Source: Spirochaetaceae bacterium
GTDB taxonomy: Bacteria; Spirochaetota; Spirochaetia; Treponematales; Breznakiellaceae
Assembly: GCA_031255395.1 (NCBI GenBank)
Contig: JAIRSQ010000102.1
Coordinates: 1-9,428 of the forward strand
Direction of reading: 5' to 3'
Length of the DNA: 9,428 nucleotides
A program made the position numbers and the translations under genes. Below the pieces are notes generated by a model. The model saw only the letters and a program-made list of their open reading frames with translations. It did no database searches and was not told the origin of the DNA. Shown one piece after another: positions 1 to 5,195 of this stretch (within the stretch, counting starts at the first letter, position 1; each line of letters begins with the position of its first letter).

Positions 1-618
1 GTGCAGTTGCTGCTGTTGCTCACGGTCATCACGCTCGCGCCCAGTTTTCTGATTTTAATGACGAGCTTTCTGCGAATTTCCATCGTGCTGGACTTTGTAA
101 AGAGGGCGCTTTCGCTCCAGCAGGCGCCGCCGAATCAGGTTATTCTGGGAATTTCGCTATTTTTGACCGTTTTTATCATGTGGCCGTCTTTTGACGCGAT
201 ATATCAAAACTCGTTGCGCCCGCTCTCCGAAGGAAATTTGACCGTTCAAGAGGCGTATCGCGAGGCGGAAGCGCCTCTGCGGCTCTTCATGTACAATCAA
301 ATGAGGACTAAACCTGACAATATACGGCTTTTCATGGCCATGCGCGGGCTCCCGCGTCCAGAAAGCCTTGCGGACGTTCCGACTTACGTTCTTATTCCGG
401 CCTTCGTTCTGAATGAACTTACGGTCGCGTTCAAGATAGGGATAATGATTTTCATCCCGTTTATCGTGATAGACATGGTTGTTGCTAGTGCCTTGATGTC
501 GATGGGCATGATAATGCTGCCGCCGGTGATGATTTCAATGCCGTTCAAGCTGATACTGTTCATTCTGATTGACGGCTGGGGGCTGTTGACCGGACAGCTT
601 GTAAATTCTTTCGTGTGA
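1..618 (+). CDS. fliP: FliP, flagellar type III export gate protein (5' partial)
   Basis: FliP is a core subunit of the flagellar protein export gate; with FliQ and FliR it forms the inner-membrane pore through which rod, hook and filament subunits pass. The visible 205 residues cover most of the family. A first hydrophobic stretch (residues 2-20) leads into TSFLRI and then APPNQVILG (42-50), both family hallmarks. The second signature PAFVLNELTVAFKIG lies at 133-147, and two strongly hydrophobic segments follow (148-170 and 181-200, the latter with the typical LILFILIDGW). The reading frame is open to base 1. The homologous E. coli protein has about 40 more N-terminal residues including a signal sequence, so the GTG at position 1 is an internal Val and the true start is outside the window. 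fliQ follows after 7 nt. Identification is near certain. Confidence 0.97.
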   Translation: MQLLLLLTVITLAPSFLILMTSFLRISIVLDFVKRALSLQQAPPNQVILGISLFLTVFIMWPSFDAIYQNSLRPLSEGNLTVQEAYREAEAPLRLFMYNQMRTKPDNIRLFMAMRGLPRPESLADVPTYVLIPAFVLNELTVAFKIGIMIFIPFIVIDMVVASALMSMGMIMLPPVMISMPFKLILFILIDGWGLLTGQLVNSFV

Positions 619-625
619 GGTTTTT

Positions 626-895
626 ATGACGACAGGCGATATGGTTACGCTGCTTCGCGGCGGGATTTTTCACGTACTGATTCTTGCCGCTCCGTTGCTT
701 GTTACCGCTCTAGTGGTCGGCCTTGTGGTTGCCATTTTGCAGGCGGCTACTCAGATTCAGGAGCAGACGCTCACTTTTGTGCCAAAAGTCCTTGCGATTC
801 TGCTGGTTCTGGCGCTCCTTGGCGGCTGGATGTTCTCGATGCTCGCGAATTATACCGAAAGCCTTTTTCGGATGATCCCGTCGATGGCCTCCTGA
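626..895 (+). CDS. fliQ: FliQ, flagellar export gate protein
   Basis: FliQ packs around FliP and FliR in the flagellar export gate. The 89-residue protein has the family's usual length and two-helix layout: hydrophobic residues 14-38, the conserved polar turn QAATQIQEQTL (about 39-49), then a second helix (52-72) and a short amphipathic end. The ATG at 626 is preceded by GTGAGG (615-620), a fair ribosome binding site at 5 nt that overlaps the fliP stop, so the two genes are surely co-transcribed. The protein looks intact. The odd point is what follows: in most bacteria, treponemes included, fliR and flhB come next, but here the operon stops at a terminator. Confidence 0.97.
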   Translation: MTTGDMVTLLRGGIFHVLILAAPLLVTALVVGLVVAILQAATQIQEQTLTFVPKVLAILLVLALLGGWMFSMLANYTESLFRMIPSMAS

Positions 896-967
896 ACGGT
901 ACAGCCAGGCGTTTTCACTACAGTTATTCCTTTTTTAGCCGATAAAAAAACAACGGGAGGAATCATA

Positions 968-990
968 CCCGAAAACCTGCGGTTTTCGGG
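968..990. repeat. Perfect 10-bp inverted repeat between fliQ and the Bat-like gene
   Basis: CCCGAAAACC (968-977) and GGTTTTCGGG (981-990) are perfect complements around a 3-nt spacer TGC. No T-run follows, so it is not a classical terminator by itself. It could protect the 3' end of fliPQ mRNA or be part of a leader for the next gene. Parts of it (CCGAA at 969-973) could instead pair with TTCGG at 1011-1015, which would permit an alternative fold. Function unknown. Confidence 0.6.
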
Positions 991-1021
991 ATAACTTTGG
1001 TTAAAAAGCCTTCGGTTTACG

Positions 1022-1063
1022 AGCGGTGCGGTCATAACGTCCAGACGCACCGCTGTTTTTTTT
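1022..1063 (+). terminator. Intrinsic terminator after fliPQ
   Basis: AGCGGTGCG (1022-1030) and CGCACCGCT (1046-1054) make a perfect 9-bp GC-rich stem with a 15-nt loop, followed by eight T (1056-1063). This is a textbook Rho-independent terminator for transcripts coming from fliQ. The end of the U-tract is only 16 nt from the start codon of the next gene, so it may also act as an attenuator for that gene. Confidence 0.88.
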
Positions 1064-1079
1064 CCCGCAAGAAAAAAGT

Positions 1080-2555
1080 ATGGCGTTAAAAAAAAATTTT
1101 CTTTTTATTTTAGTTTTTTTTATGGCGGCGTTTTTAGCGAGGGCGGAAGAACCGGCGGTTGAAGAGCCTAAGGAAAAACTTAAAATCCTTTTTGAATTCG
1201 CGCCGGACGCGGTGGTATATGGCGAGCCGTTTACGCTCAACATTGTCGTAAACCGGACAAACCCCGACGAAATATCGGTGGTACCTCCCGACTTCCATGA
1301 CGCTTTTCGCATTGAACGGTTGCGTACGGAAGCGCGAATCGTGCGGAATGCGGCACGCGGCGGCGACAGATGGACGGTTTTTGAATTTACGCTAACAGCC
1401 GTCGAACCCGGCCTGCACGAGTTAGGCGCTTTTGAGGTGAACGCGCCTGACGAAACTATGTTAACAAACCCGATAAACGTGGACGCGCGCGAAGCAAAGT
1501 CGGATTTAAGGGCCGCCTTAGCGTGGTTTGGACAAGACGGCCTGTCCAAAGCTCCGTATACAGCGGCCGTAGGCGCTCCCGGCGAGGTTGCGCTACGGAT
1601 AACAAACTGGCCGCAAGACAAACTCTACCCTGCCGGCGAGCTGCCCATGCGAATAGAGCCGCCGCAAAACGCCATTCTAGAATATATCCCGCTCACGGAA
1701 AAAGAGCGCGCCGCCGGCACTGTTTTGCGGCTACGAATCACCGCTCTTGGCGGACAGTCTGTAAAAATAGACGGACAGTCCGTCCGCTACGAGAATCTGG
1801 ATATTTATATTCCCCCGCTAACCTTAGCCGTGCCGTTTCCGGCCATGCCTGGTCCTGCCAAGAAAGAGGAGGCCGGCACTGCCTTACCGGAAGAGGGGGA
1901 ATCTCCGGCTGCCGTCGCGACTCAGGTCGCGGCTACGGAGGTAAAGCCGGTTTTGTTTTCCGGCGCGATAGGCCAGGCCGGCAAGTTTTTTTTTATTTTC
2001 AGAACGGGAGCGGAAAACTGCCTGAAACGGGCGGAGAGTCTTTGGGAGCGGGAAATGTACGCCGAAGCTCTTGCGGTCTTACGGAGCGGCGAGCGCTCGC
2101 TATCCGCGGCGCGCGTCGTAAAAGAGACGCGGAAAAGATGCGAGGACGCGCTCGGCCTGCCCGTCTGCCCGGACGAGACGCGACTGCCGGTCGCGCCGTT
2201 GTCTGTTGTTTCAGCGCTGTTCTTGCTGGCCGCCGTATTGCTTTTTATTGCCCGAAAACGCTCCCACGTTCCGGCGTTCTGTGCGGCGGCGGCGTTCGCC
2301 GTCTCGTTGTCCGCGCTATCTTTGCTGGCCTTTTCGTATTTTGACGGACTGAGCCGGGCGGTGTTAAAACATTGCGCCGCATATCCCATCCCCGAAGAAA
2401 ATGTTCAAACCGACGCGTTTTTTCGCGAAGGCGAACCGGCACGTATCCGTTCAAGTTCCGATTCGTGGCTGTACGCGGACAGTTCCGTGAAAAGCGTATT
2501 GGAAAAATCCGGCTGGATAAAAAAGGAAAACGCCGTTACCGCCGCCGGGCTGTAA
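1080..2555 (+). CDS. BatD/BatE-like exported membrane protein with C-terminal SH3-like domain
   Basis: Bat (Bacteroides aerotolerance) proteins are cell-envelope proteins of poorly defined role, usually encoded together as batA-E. The 491 residues begin with a signal peptide (KKN, hydrophobic 7-19, likely cleavage after ARA at 20-22). Residues 34-136 look like the BatD ectodomain: VYGEPFTLNIVV at 46-57, and VEPGLHELGAFEV at 108-120, the usual BatD pattern in which a Pro-Gly turn is followed by the pro-surface strand. A further beta-rich region (160-250) and a Pro/Glu/Ala-rich linker (255-288) follow. The C-terminal half is BatE-like: a TPR-like helical pair (312-358), two membrane helices (about 373-391 and 398-420) and an SH3-like domain (437-484: REGEPARIR, GWIKKENAV). 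It thus appears to join parts often found in separate Bat proteins. The start at 1080 gives the complete signal peptide; no good ribosome binding site or promoter is visible. No other bat gene or MoxR ATPase is nearby. The coding region is certain; the family call is by pattern only. Confidence 0.72.
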   Translation: MALKKNFLFILVFFMAAFLARAEEPAVEEPKEKLKILFEFAPDAVVYGEPFTLNIVVNRTNPDEISVVPPDFHDAFRIERLRTEARIVRNAARGGDRWTVFEFTLTAVEPGLHELGAFEVNAPDETMLTNPINVDAREAKSDLRAALAWFGQDGLSKAPYTAAVGAPGEVALRITNWPQDKLYPAGELPMRIEPPQNAILEYIPLTEKERAAGTVLRLRITALGGQSVKIDGQSVRYENLDIYIPPLTLAVPFPAMPGPAKKEEAGTALPEEGESPAAVATQVAATEVKPVLFSGAIGQAGKFFFIFRTGAENCLKRAESLWEREMYAEALAVLRSGERSLSAARVVKETRKRCEDALGLPVCPDETRLPVAPLSVVSALFLLAAVLLFIARKRSHVPAFCAAAAFAVSLSALSLLAFSYFDGLSRAVLKHCAAYPIPEENVQTDAFFREGEPARIRSSSDSWLYADSSVKSVLEKSGWIKKENAVTAAGL

Positions 2556-2577
2556 CGTTGGCGGGCTACTTTTTTTT
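2542..2577 (+). terminator. Probable terminator of the Bat-like gene, embedded in the helicase 3' end
   Basis: CCGCC (2542-2546) pairs with GGCGG (2560-2564) over a 13-nt loop, and eight T follow at 2570-2577 after a 5-nt gap. A competing stem, CGTTAC (2534-2539) with GTAACG (2552-2557), is also possible. The structure spans the stop codon of the Bat-like gene, and the T-run is read on the other strand as the last three Lys codons of the helicase. The short stem and its distance from the T-run make it weaker than the fliPQ terminator. Confidence 0.5.
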
Positions 2578-4176
2578 AGCGAACACCGCAACCAGGCGCG
2601 AAAAAAATCCTTTTTTCGGAGCTTCCGCCTCGCGCTTATTGTCCGCCGTATTACGCCGGACATCGGTTCGCTTGGATTCTGCCCGTCTCGCATTCCGCTC
2701 TTTTGCCGTACCGCCGGTTTTCTTGCCCGCGTTGCCTTGCGATAAACCGTCGCCGCGCGCCGTCCCGTCGCGCGGCATCGCGCCAACGTACTTGCTCTTG
2801 TAGTAGGCTATCCGCTTGTCTATGGGCATCCCCAGCACGGTAGCAGCGTCAGCGCCTGCCGTTTCGCTTCGTTCTTTTCGGGGACGATTCCGCCGGCCGG
2901 ACGGTTTTCGCGTTTCGGAACTGGCCGACACAGGCCGGCGCGCCTCGTCCCGGCGCGGCCCGCCTTCGTTCTGCCGCGGCCTGTCTTCGCCGCGCCGCCG
3001 GCGGTCTCCGTCCCGTTGCCGGCCAGCGCGCTCATCCTTCTCTTCGCTGTACATTTCTTCCGAAGCCACTTGAGACGGTATCTTGTTCCCAAGATACTTC
3101 TCGATGTCGGCGAGCTCGTAAACATCCTGCTCGCTGGCAAAACTCACCGCTTTGCCCGTCTTGCCTGCCCGCGCTGTCCTGCCTATGCGGTGAACATAAT
3201 TTTCCGTTTCGGCAGGAAGATCGTAGTTTACCACCATCGCAAGCCCTTCTACGTCAAGCCCCCGCGCCGCCACGTCCGTCGCGACAAGATAACGGATTTT
3301 TCCAGCCTTTAAGTCCTCAATGATGGCAAGCCGCTTCTGCTGCGGCAGGTCGCCCGATATGAATTCGCAACGCACGCCGCTTGTTCGCAACCGTCTGGCG
3401 ACGGTCTCGGTATAACGCTTTGTATTGCAGAATATGATGGCGCTTTCCGGGTTCTCGCGGCGGAGAATGCCCAGTAGCAGACTCATCTTTCGGTTGGACG
3501 GCACATGATACAGCGTCTGCTCTATCTCGTTCACCGTAATATGTTCCGGTTCTATCTCGATTTCAACCGGCTCTTTGGTGTACTCGTAGGCAAGGTTTTT
3601 AACGTAGGTGTTAAGGGTAGCACTGAAAAGCATGGTCTGGCGGCGGTCAGCGGACGGCACTGCCTTGACCAGCTTTCGCAGGTCGGGATAGAAGCCCATA
3701 TCGAACATCCTGTCCGCCTCGTCCAGCACCAAAAAAGCGATGTTCATTAAATTCATATAACCGGAAGCGTTCAGGTCCAGCACGCGGCCCGGCGTTCCTA
3801 TCAAAATCCGCGCGTCATCGCGCAACGCCTGCTGCTGAGCGCCGTACCCCACTCCTCCGTAAAACGCTCCCGTCTTGAACGGGAGGTATTTTCCCAAAAG
3901 TTTTGCTTCGTCCTCTACCTGTACGGCCAATTCTCGCGTCGGCACCATGATGAGCGCCTTTAATCCGGCCAGCGCCGGTTCCGATATTAATCTCTGCATG
4001 ATCACGATCAGATACGCAAGCGTTTTTCCCGTGCCGGTCTGCGATTGAACGTACAGGTCGCGCCCGCTGAACGCGTTGGATATTACCTGCTCCTGAACCG
4101 GCATAGCGCTGACAAAACCCGCTTCCGCAAGGCTTTTTTTCAGATCGCTGTGCAATGCTAGTGTTGAAAACTCCAT
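2566..4176 (-). CDS. DEAD-box ATP-dependent RNA helicase (RhlE/DeaD type)
   Basis: This enzyme uses ATP to unwind short RNA duplexes in the cytoplasm; bacterial relatives act in ribosome assembly, mRNA decay and cold adaptation. All core motifs are present in order: Q-motif with F21 and Q28, motif I SQTGTGKT (45-52), Ia PTREL (79-83), Ib TPGR (128-131), II DEAD (152-155), III SAT (185-187), IV IIFCNT (247-252), V ATDVAARGLD (299-308), VI HRIGRTARAG (329-338). The core ends near residue 365. A 170-residue tail rich in Arg, Lys, Gly and Glu follows, typical of RNA-binding tails. It contains a more ordered island, VLGMPIDKRIAYYKSKYVGA (447-466), and ends in KKGFFSRLVAVFAKKK (521-536). The ATG at 4176 gives the expected N-terminus; the A/T-rich upstream shows no Shine-Dalgarno sequence. 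The gene is monocistronic, converges on the Bat-like gene and diverges from the tRNA. The exact subfamily (RhlE, CshA, DeaD) cannot be settled by eye. Confidence 0.95.
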   Translation of the reverse strand: MEFSTLALHSDLKKSLAEAGFVSAMPVQEQVISNAFSGRDLYVQSQTGTGKTLAYLIVIMQRLISEPALAGLKALIMVPTRELAVQVEDEAKLLGKYLPFKTGAFYGGVGYGAQQQALRDDARILIGTPGRVLDLNASGYMNLMNIAFLVLDEADRMFDMGFYPDLRKLVKAVPSADRRQTMLFSATLNTYVKNLAYEYTKEPVEIEIEPEHITVNEIEQTLYHVPSNRKMSLLLGILRRENPESAIIFCNTKRYTETVARRLRTSGVRCEFISGDLPQQKRLAIIEDLKAGKIRYLVATDVAARGLDVEGLAMVVNYDLPAETENYVHRIGRTARAGKTGKAVSFASEQDVYELADIEKYLGNKIPSQVASEEMYSEEKDERAGRQRDGDRRRRGEDRPRQNEGGPRRDEARRPVSASSETRKPSGRRNRPRKERSETAGADAATVLGMPIDKRIAYYKSKYVGAMPRDGTARGDGLSQGNAGKKTGGTAKERNARRAESKRTDVRRNTADNKREAEAPKKGFFSRLVAVFAKKK

Positions 4177-4187
4177 AAATTAGTAAA

Positions 4188-4193
4188 AATATA
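4188..4193 (-). promoter_or_regulatory. Possible -10 box of the helicase gene
   Basis: On the minus strand the A/T-rich stretch upstream of the helicase contains TATATT, five of six matches to the -10 consensus. A start about 7 nt downstream would leave only around 5 nt of leader before the ATG, which fits the lack of a ribosome binding site. The corresponding -35 region (TAGCAA) is poor, so this is tentative. Confidence 0.3.
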
Positions 4194-4259
4194 TCAATTT
4201 TCCCGCGTCCTTGCTACCCCCCGCCCCGCAACAGGCGATTCAGGCTTTTTTAGGCGGCA

Positions 4260-4288
4260 TTGAAACACAGGCTGCCGACGTGTAAACT
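4260..4288 (+). promoter_or_regulatory. Sigma-70-type promoter of tRNA-Arg
   Basis: TTGAAA (4260-4265) and TAAACT (4283-4288) are separated by exactly 17 nt and match the -35 and -10 consensus at five and four positions. The expected transcription start near 4295 lies about 8 nt before the tRNA, a normal 5' leader for a tRNA precursor. It may also drive the DUF4912-GH57-lipoprotein genes downstream, as no other promoter is evident for them. Confidence 0.65.
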
Positions 4289-4302
4289 GAATATCCGCGT
4301 AT

Positions 4303-4376
4303 GCGTCCGTAGCTCAGCCGGATAGAGCAACGGACTTCGAATCCGTAGGTCGCACGTTCGAATCGTGTCGGACGCA
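4303..4376 (+). tRNA. tRNA-Arg (anticodon TCG)
   Basis: A complete cloverleaf can be drawn. The acceptor stem GCGTCCG (4303-4309) pairs perfectly with CGGACGC (4369-4375), with discriminator A at 4376. The D stem is GCTC (4312-4315)/GAGC (4325-4328). The anticodon stem is ACGGA (4330-4334)/TCCGT (4342-4346), enclosing the loop CTTCGAA with anticodon TCG at 4337-4339, which reads the Arg codon CGA. The T arm has a 5-bp stem with one G-T pair around TTCGAAT (4357-4363). The bases after the discriminator are AAC, so CCA is not encoded and must be added by the CCA-adding enzyme. Confidence 0.97.
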
Positions 4377-4391
4377 AACAGCAGCCCGGGA

Positions 4392-4409
4392 CGCCGCCGT
4401 TCGGCGGCG
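4392..4409. repeat. Perfect GC-rich hairpin between tRNA-Arg and the DUF4912 gene
   Basis: CGCCGCCG (4392-4399) and CGGCGGCG (4402-4409) are perfect complements separated by TT. The hairpin starts 15 nt after the tRNA and ends 39 nt before the probable start of the DUF4912 gene. No T-run follows, so read-through into the operon is expected. It may shield the 3' trailer, mark a processing site, or reduce downstream expression. Confidence 0.7.
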
Positions 4410-4448
4410 CGTATTGACAACAGGCGGCAAAACAATCATGATGAAGCT

Positions 4449-5195
4449 ATGTTGTCACGCGCCGATTCGAATCTGCCGTACCTTGAAAAACTTTCCGCTC
4501 CAGAACTGCGGAATTTAGCCGACGCTTTCGGGATCGAAATACCCCGTAATTTGGAACGCCCCTTCATCATTGAAGAGATTTTGGACAACGCTCCCTGCCT
4601 CACATTTTTTCAGCCTGAAACCGTAGAAAACCGGTCGGCGGATACGGGTTTTACGGACGGAGAAAACATTCCGCCAGTTCCGGAACCGGTGGAACTGCCA
4701 AGGCAGTACAACATAACGCGGATAAACGCCATCGTACGCGACCCGCTGTGGGTGTTTGTGTTTTGGGAAATAAGCGATGCCGACAGGAAAACGCATGAAA
4801 AGCAGCCCGGTTTTCGCGGGTATTTTTTGCGCGTTAGCCTTGACAAATGCAAAAAAGGCAACGCGGCAAGCACGGTGTTCACGATTCCGGTGAGCGGCGG
4901 CGATACGGAATGGTATATCAACTTTCCGCCAGGCGGACGTTGCCGGGAAATATGCAACGCCGAGGCGGAAGCCCCGTTCAACGTGGCACTCTGTTGCGTC
5001 CATTCAGGCAGCGAAACCGTTTTGGCCTCGACGCTTCCGTTCAGGCTGCCTAGAGCGCTCGAAATTTCCGAAAGGCGCGTTCCCGCGCGCGATGAAAACA
5101 CCCTGCTCCAGCTGTCCGGCATCGACGATTTGCCCGTTTTAAGGAACAGGGAGCATATTGCGCATAAAGGCGATTGTTTCTGTAACTTTAAATGA
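4449..5195 (+). CDS. DUF4912-domain protein with N-terminal Rho_N/SAP-like segment
   Basis: The biochemical function is not known. From the ATG at 4449 the protein has 248 residues. The reading frame stays open back into the tRNA, but earlier starts would overlap the tRNA; 4449 is the first ATG after it in frame, although its ribosome binding site is weak (GATGAAG only 2 nt upstream). Residues 10-45 (LEKLSAPELRNLADAFGIEIP then IIEEIL) resemble the small helical Rho_N/SAP-like fold often seen in nucleic-acid-binding proteins. After an acidic, Pro-rich linker comes the DUF4912 domain, about residues 88-205. It has DPLWVFVFWEIS (98-109), the hallmark DPxW...WEI, and EWYINFPPGGRCREI (154-168), where the family has a turn followed by an Ala/Glu strand. 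No signal peptide or membrane helix is present, so it is cytoplasmic. Its stop overlaps the start of the GH57 gene (ATGA), implying translational coupling and a shared pathway, plausibly glycogen or another alpha-glucan. A carbohydrate-binding role is my inference only. Confidence 0.8.
   Translation: MLSRADSNLPYLEKLSAPELRNLADAFGIEIPRNLERPFIIEEILDNAPCLTFFQPETVENRSADTGFTDGENIPPVPEPVELPRQYNITRINAIVRDPLWVFVFWEISDADRKTHEKQPGFRGYFLRVSLDKCKKGNAASTVFTIPVSGGDTEWYINFPPGGRCREICNAEAEAPFNVALCCVHSGSETVLASTLPFRLPRALEISERRVPARDENTLLQLSGIDDLPVLRNREHIAHKGDCFCNFK

Noticed and set aside
1..3. GTG as a start codon for fliP
   Set aside because: Homologues have about 40 more residues upstream; the frame is open to the window edge, so this is an internal Val codon.
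850..1050. Minus-strand frame containing MTAPL, reminiscent of a FliR fragment
   Set aside because: It runs antisense to the operon, overlaps fliQ and the terminator, and the similarity is five residues only.
1770..1784. Palindrome GACGGAC-A-GTCCGTC
   Set aside because: Arises from near-repeated codons for GGQSV and DGQSV in the Bat-like protein; no T-run or repeat elsewhere in the window.
2089..2100. 12-bp palindrome GCGAGCGCTCGC
   Set aside because: Internal to coding sequence, no spacer or partner sites, consistent with chance at this base composition.
1523..2344. Long alternative-frame reading frame within the Bat-like gene
   Set aside because: Arg/Gly-rich composition typical of a shadow frame in GC-rich coding DNA; the other frame has a signal peptide, membrane helices and recognisable domains.
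2752..2776. 8-bp GC-rich hairpin in the helicase tail region
   Set aside because: Expected by chance in the CG-rich, Arg-rich low-complexity coding sequence.
4250..4435. Minus-strand reading frame with TIRTCDLRIRSPLLYPAEL, resembling annotated small proteins
   Set aside because: It is the antisense translation of the tRNA-Arg, a common annotation artefact.
4365..4448. Longer N-terminus for the DUF4912 protein starting inside the tRNA
   Set aside because: It would overlap the tRNA 3' end and add a low-complexity Arg-rich stretch; the in-frame ATG at 4449 begins just before the conserved segment.
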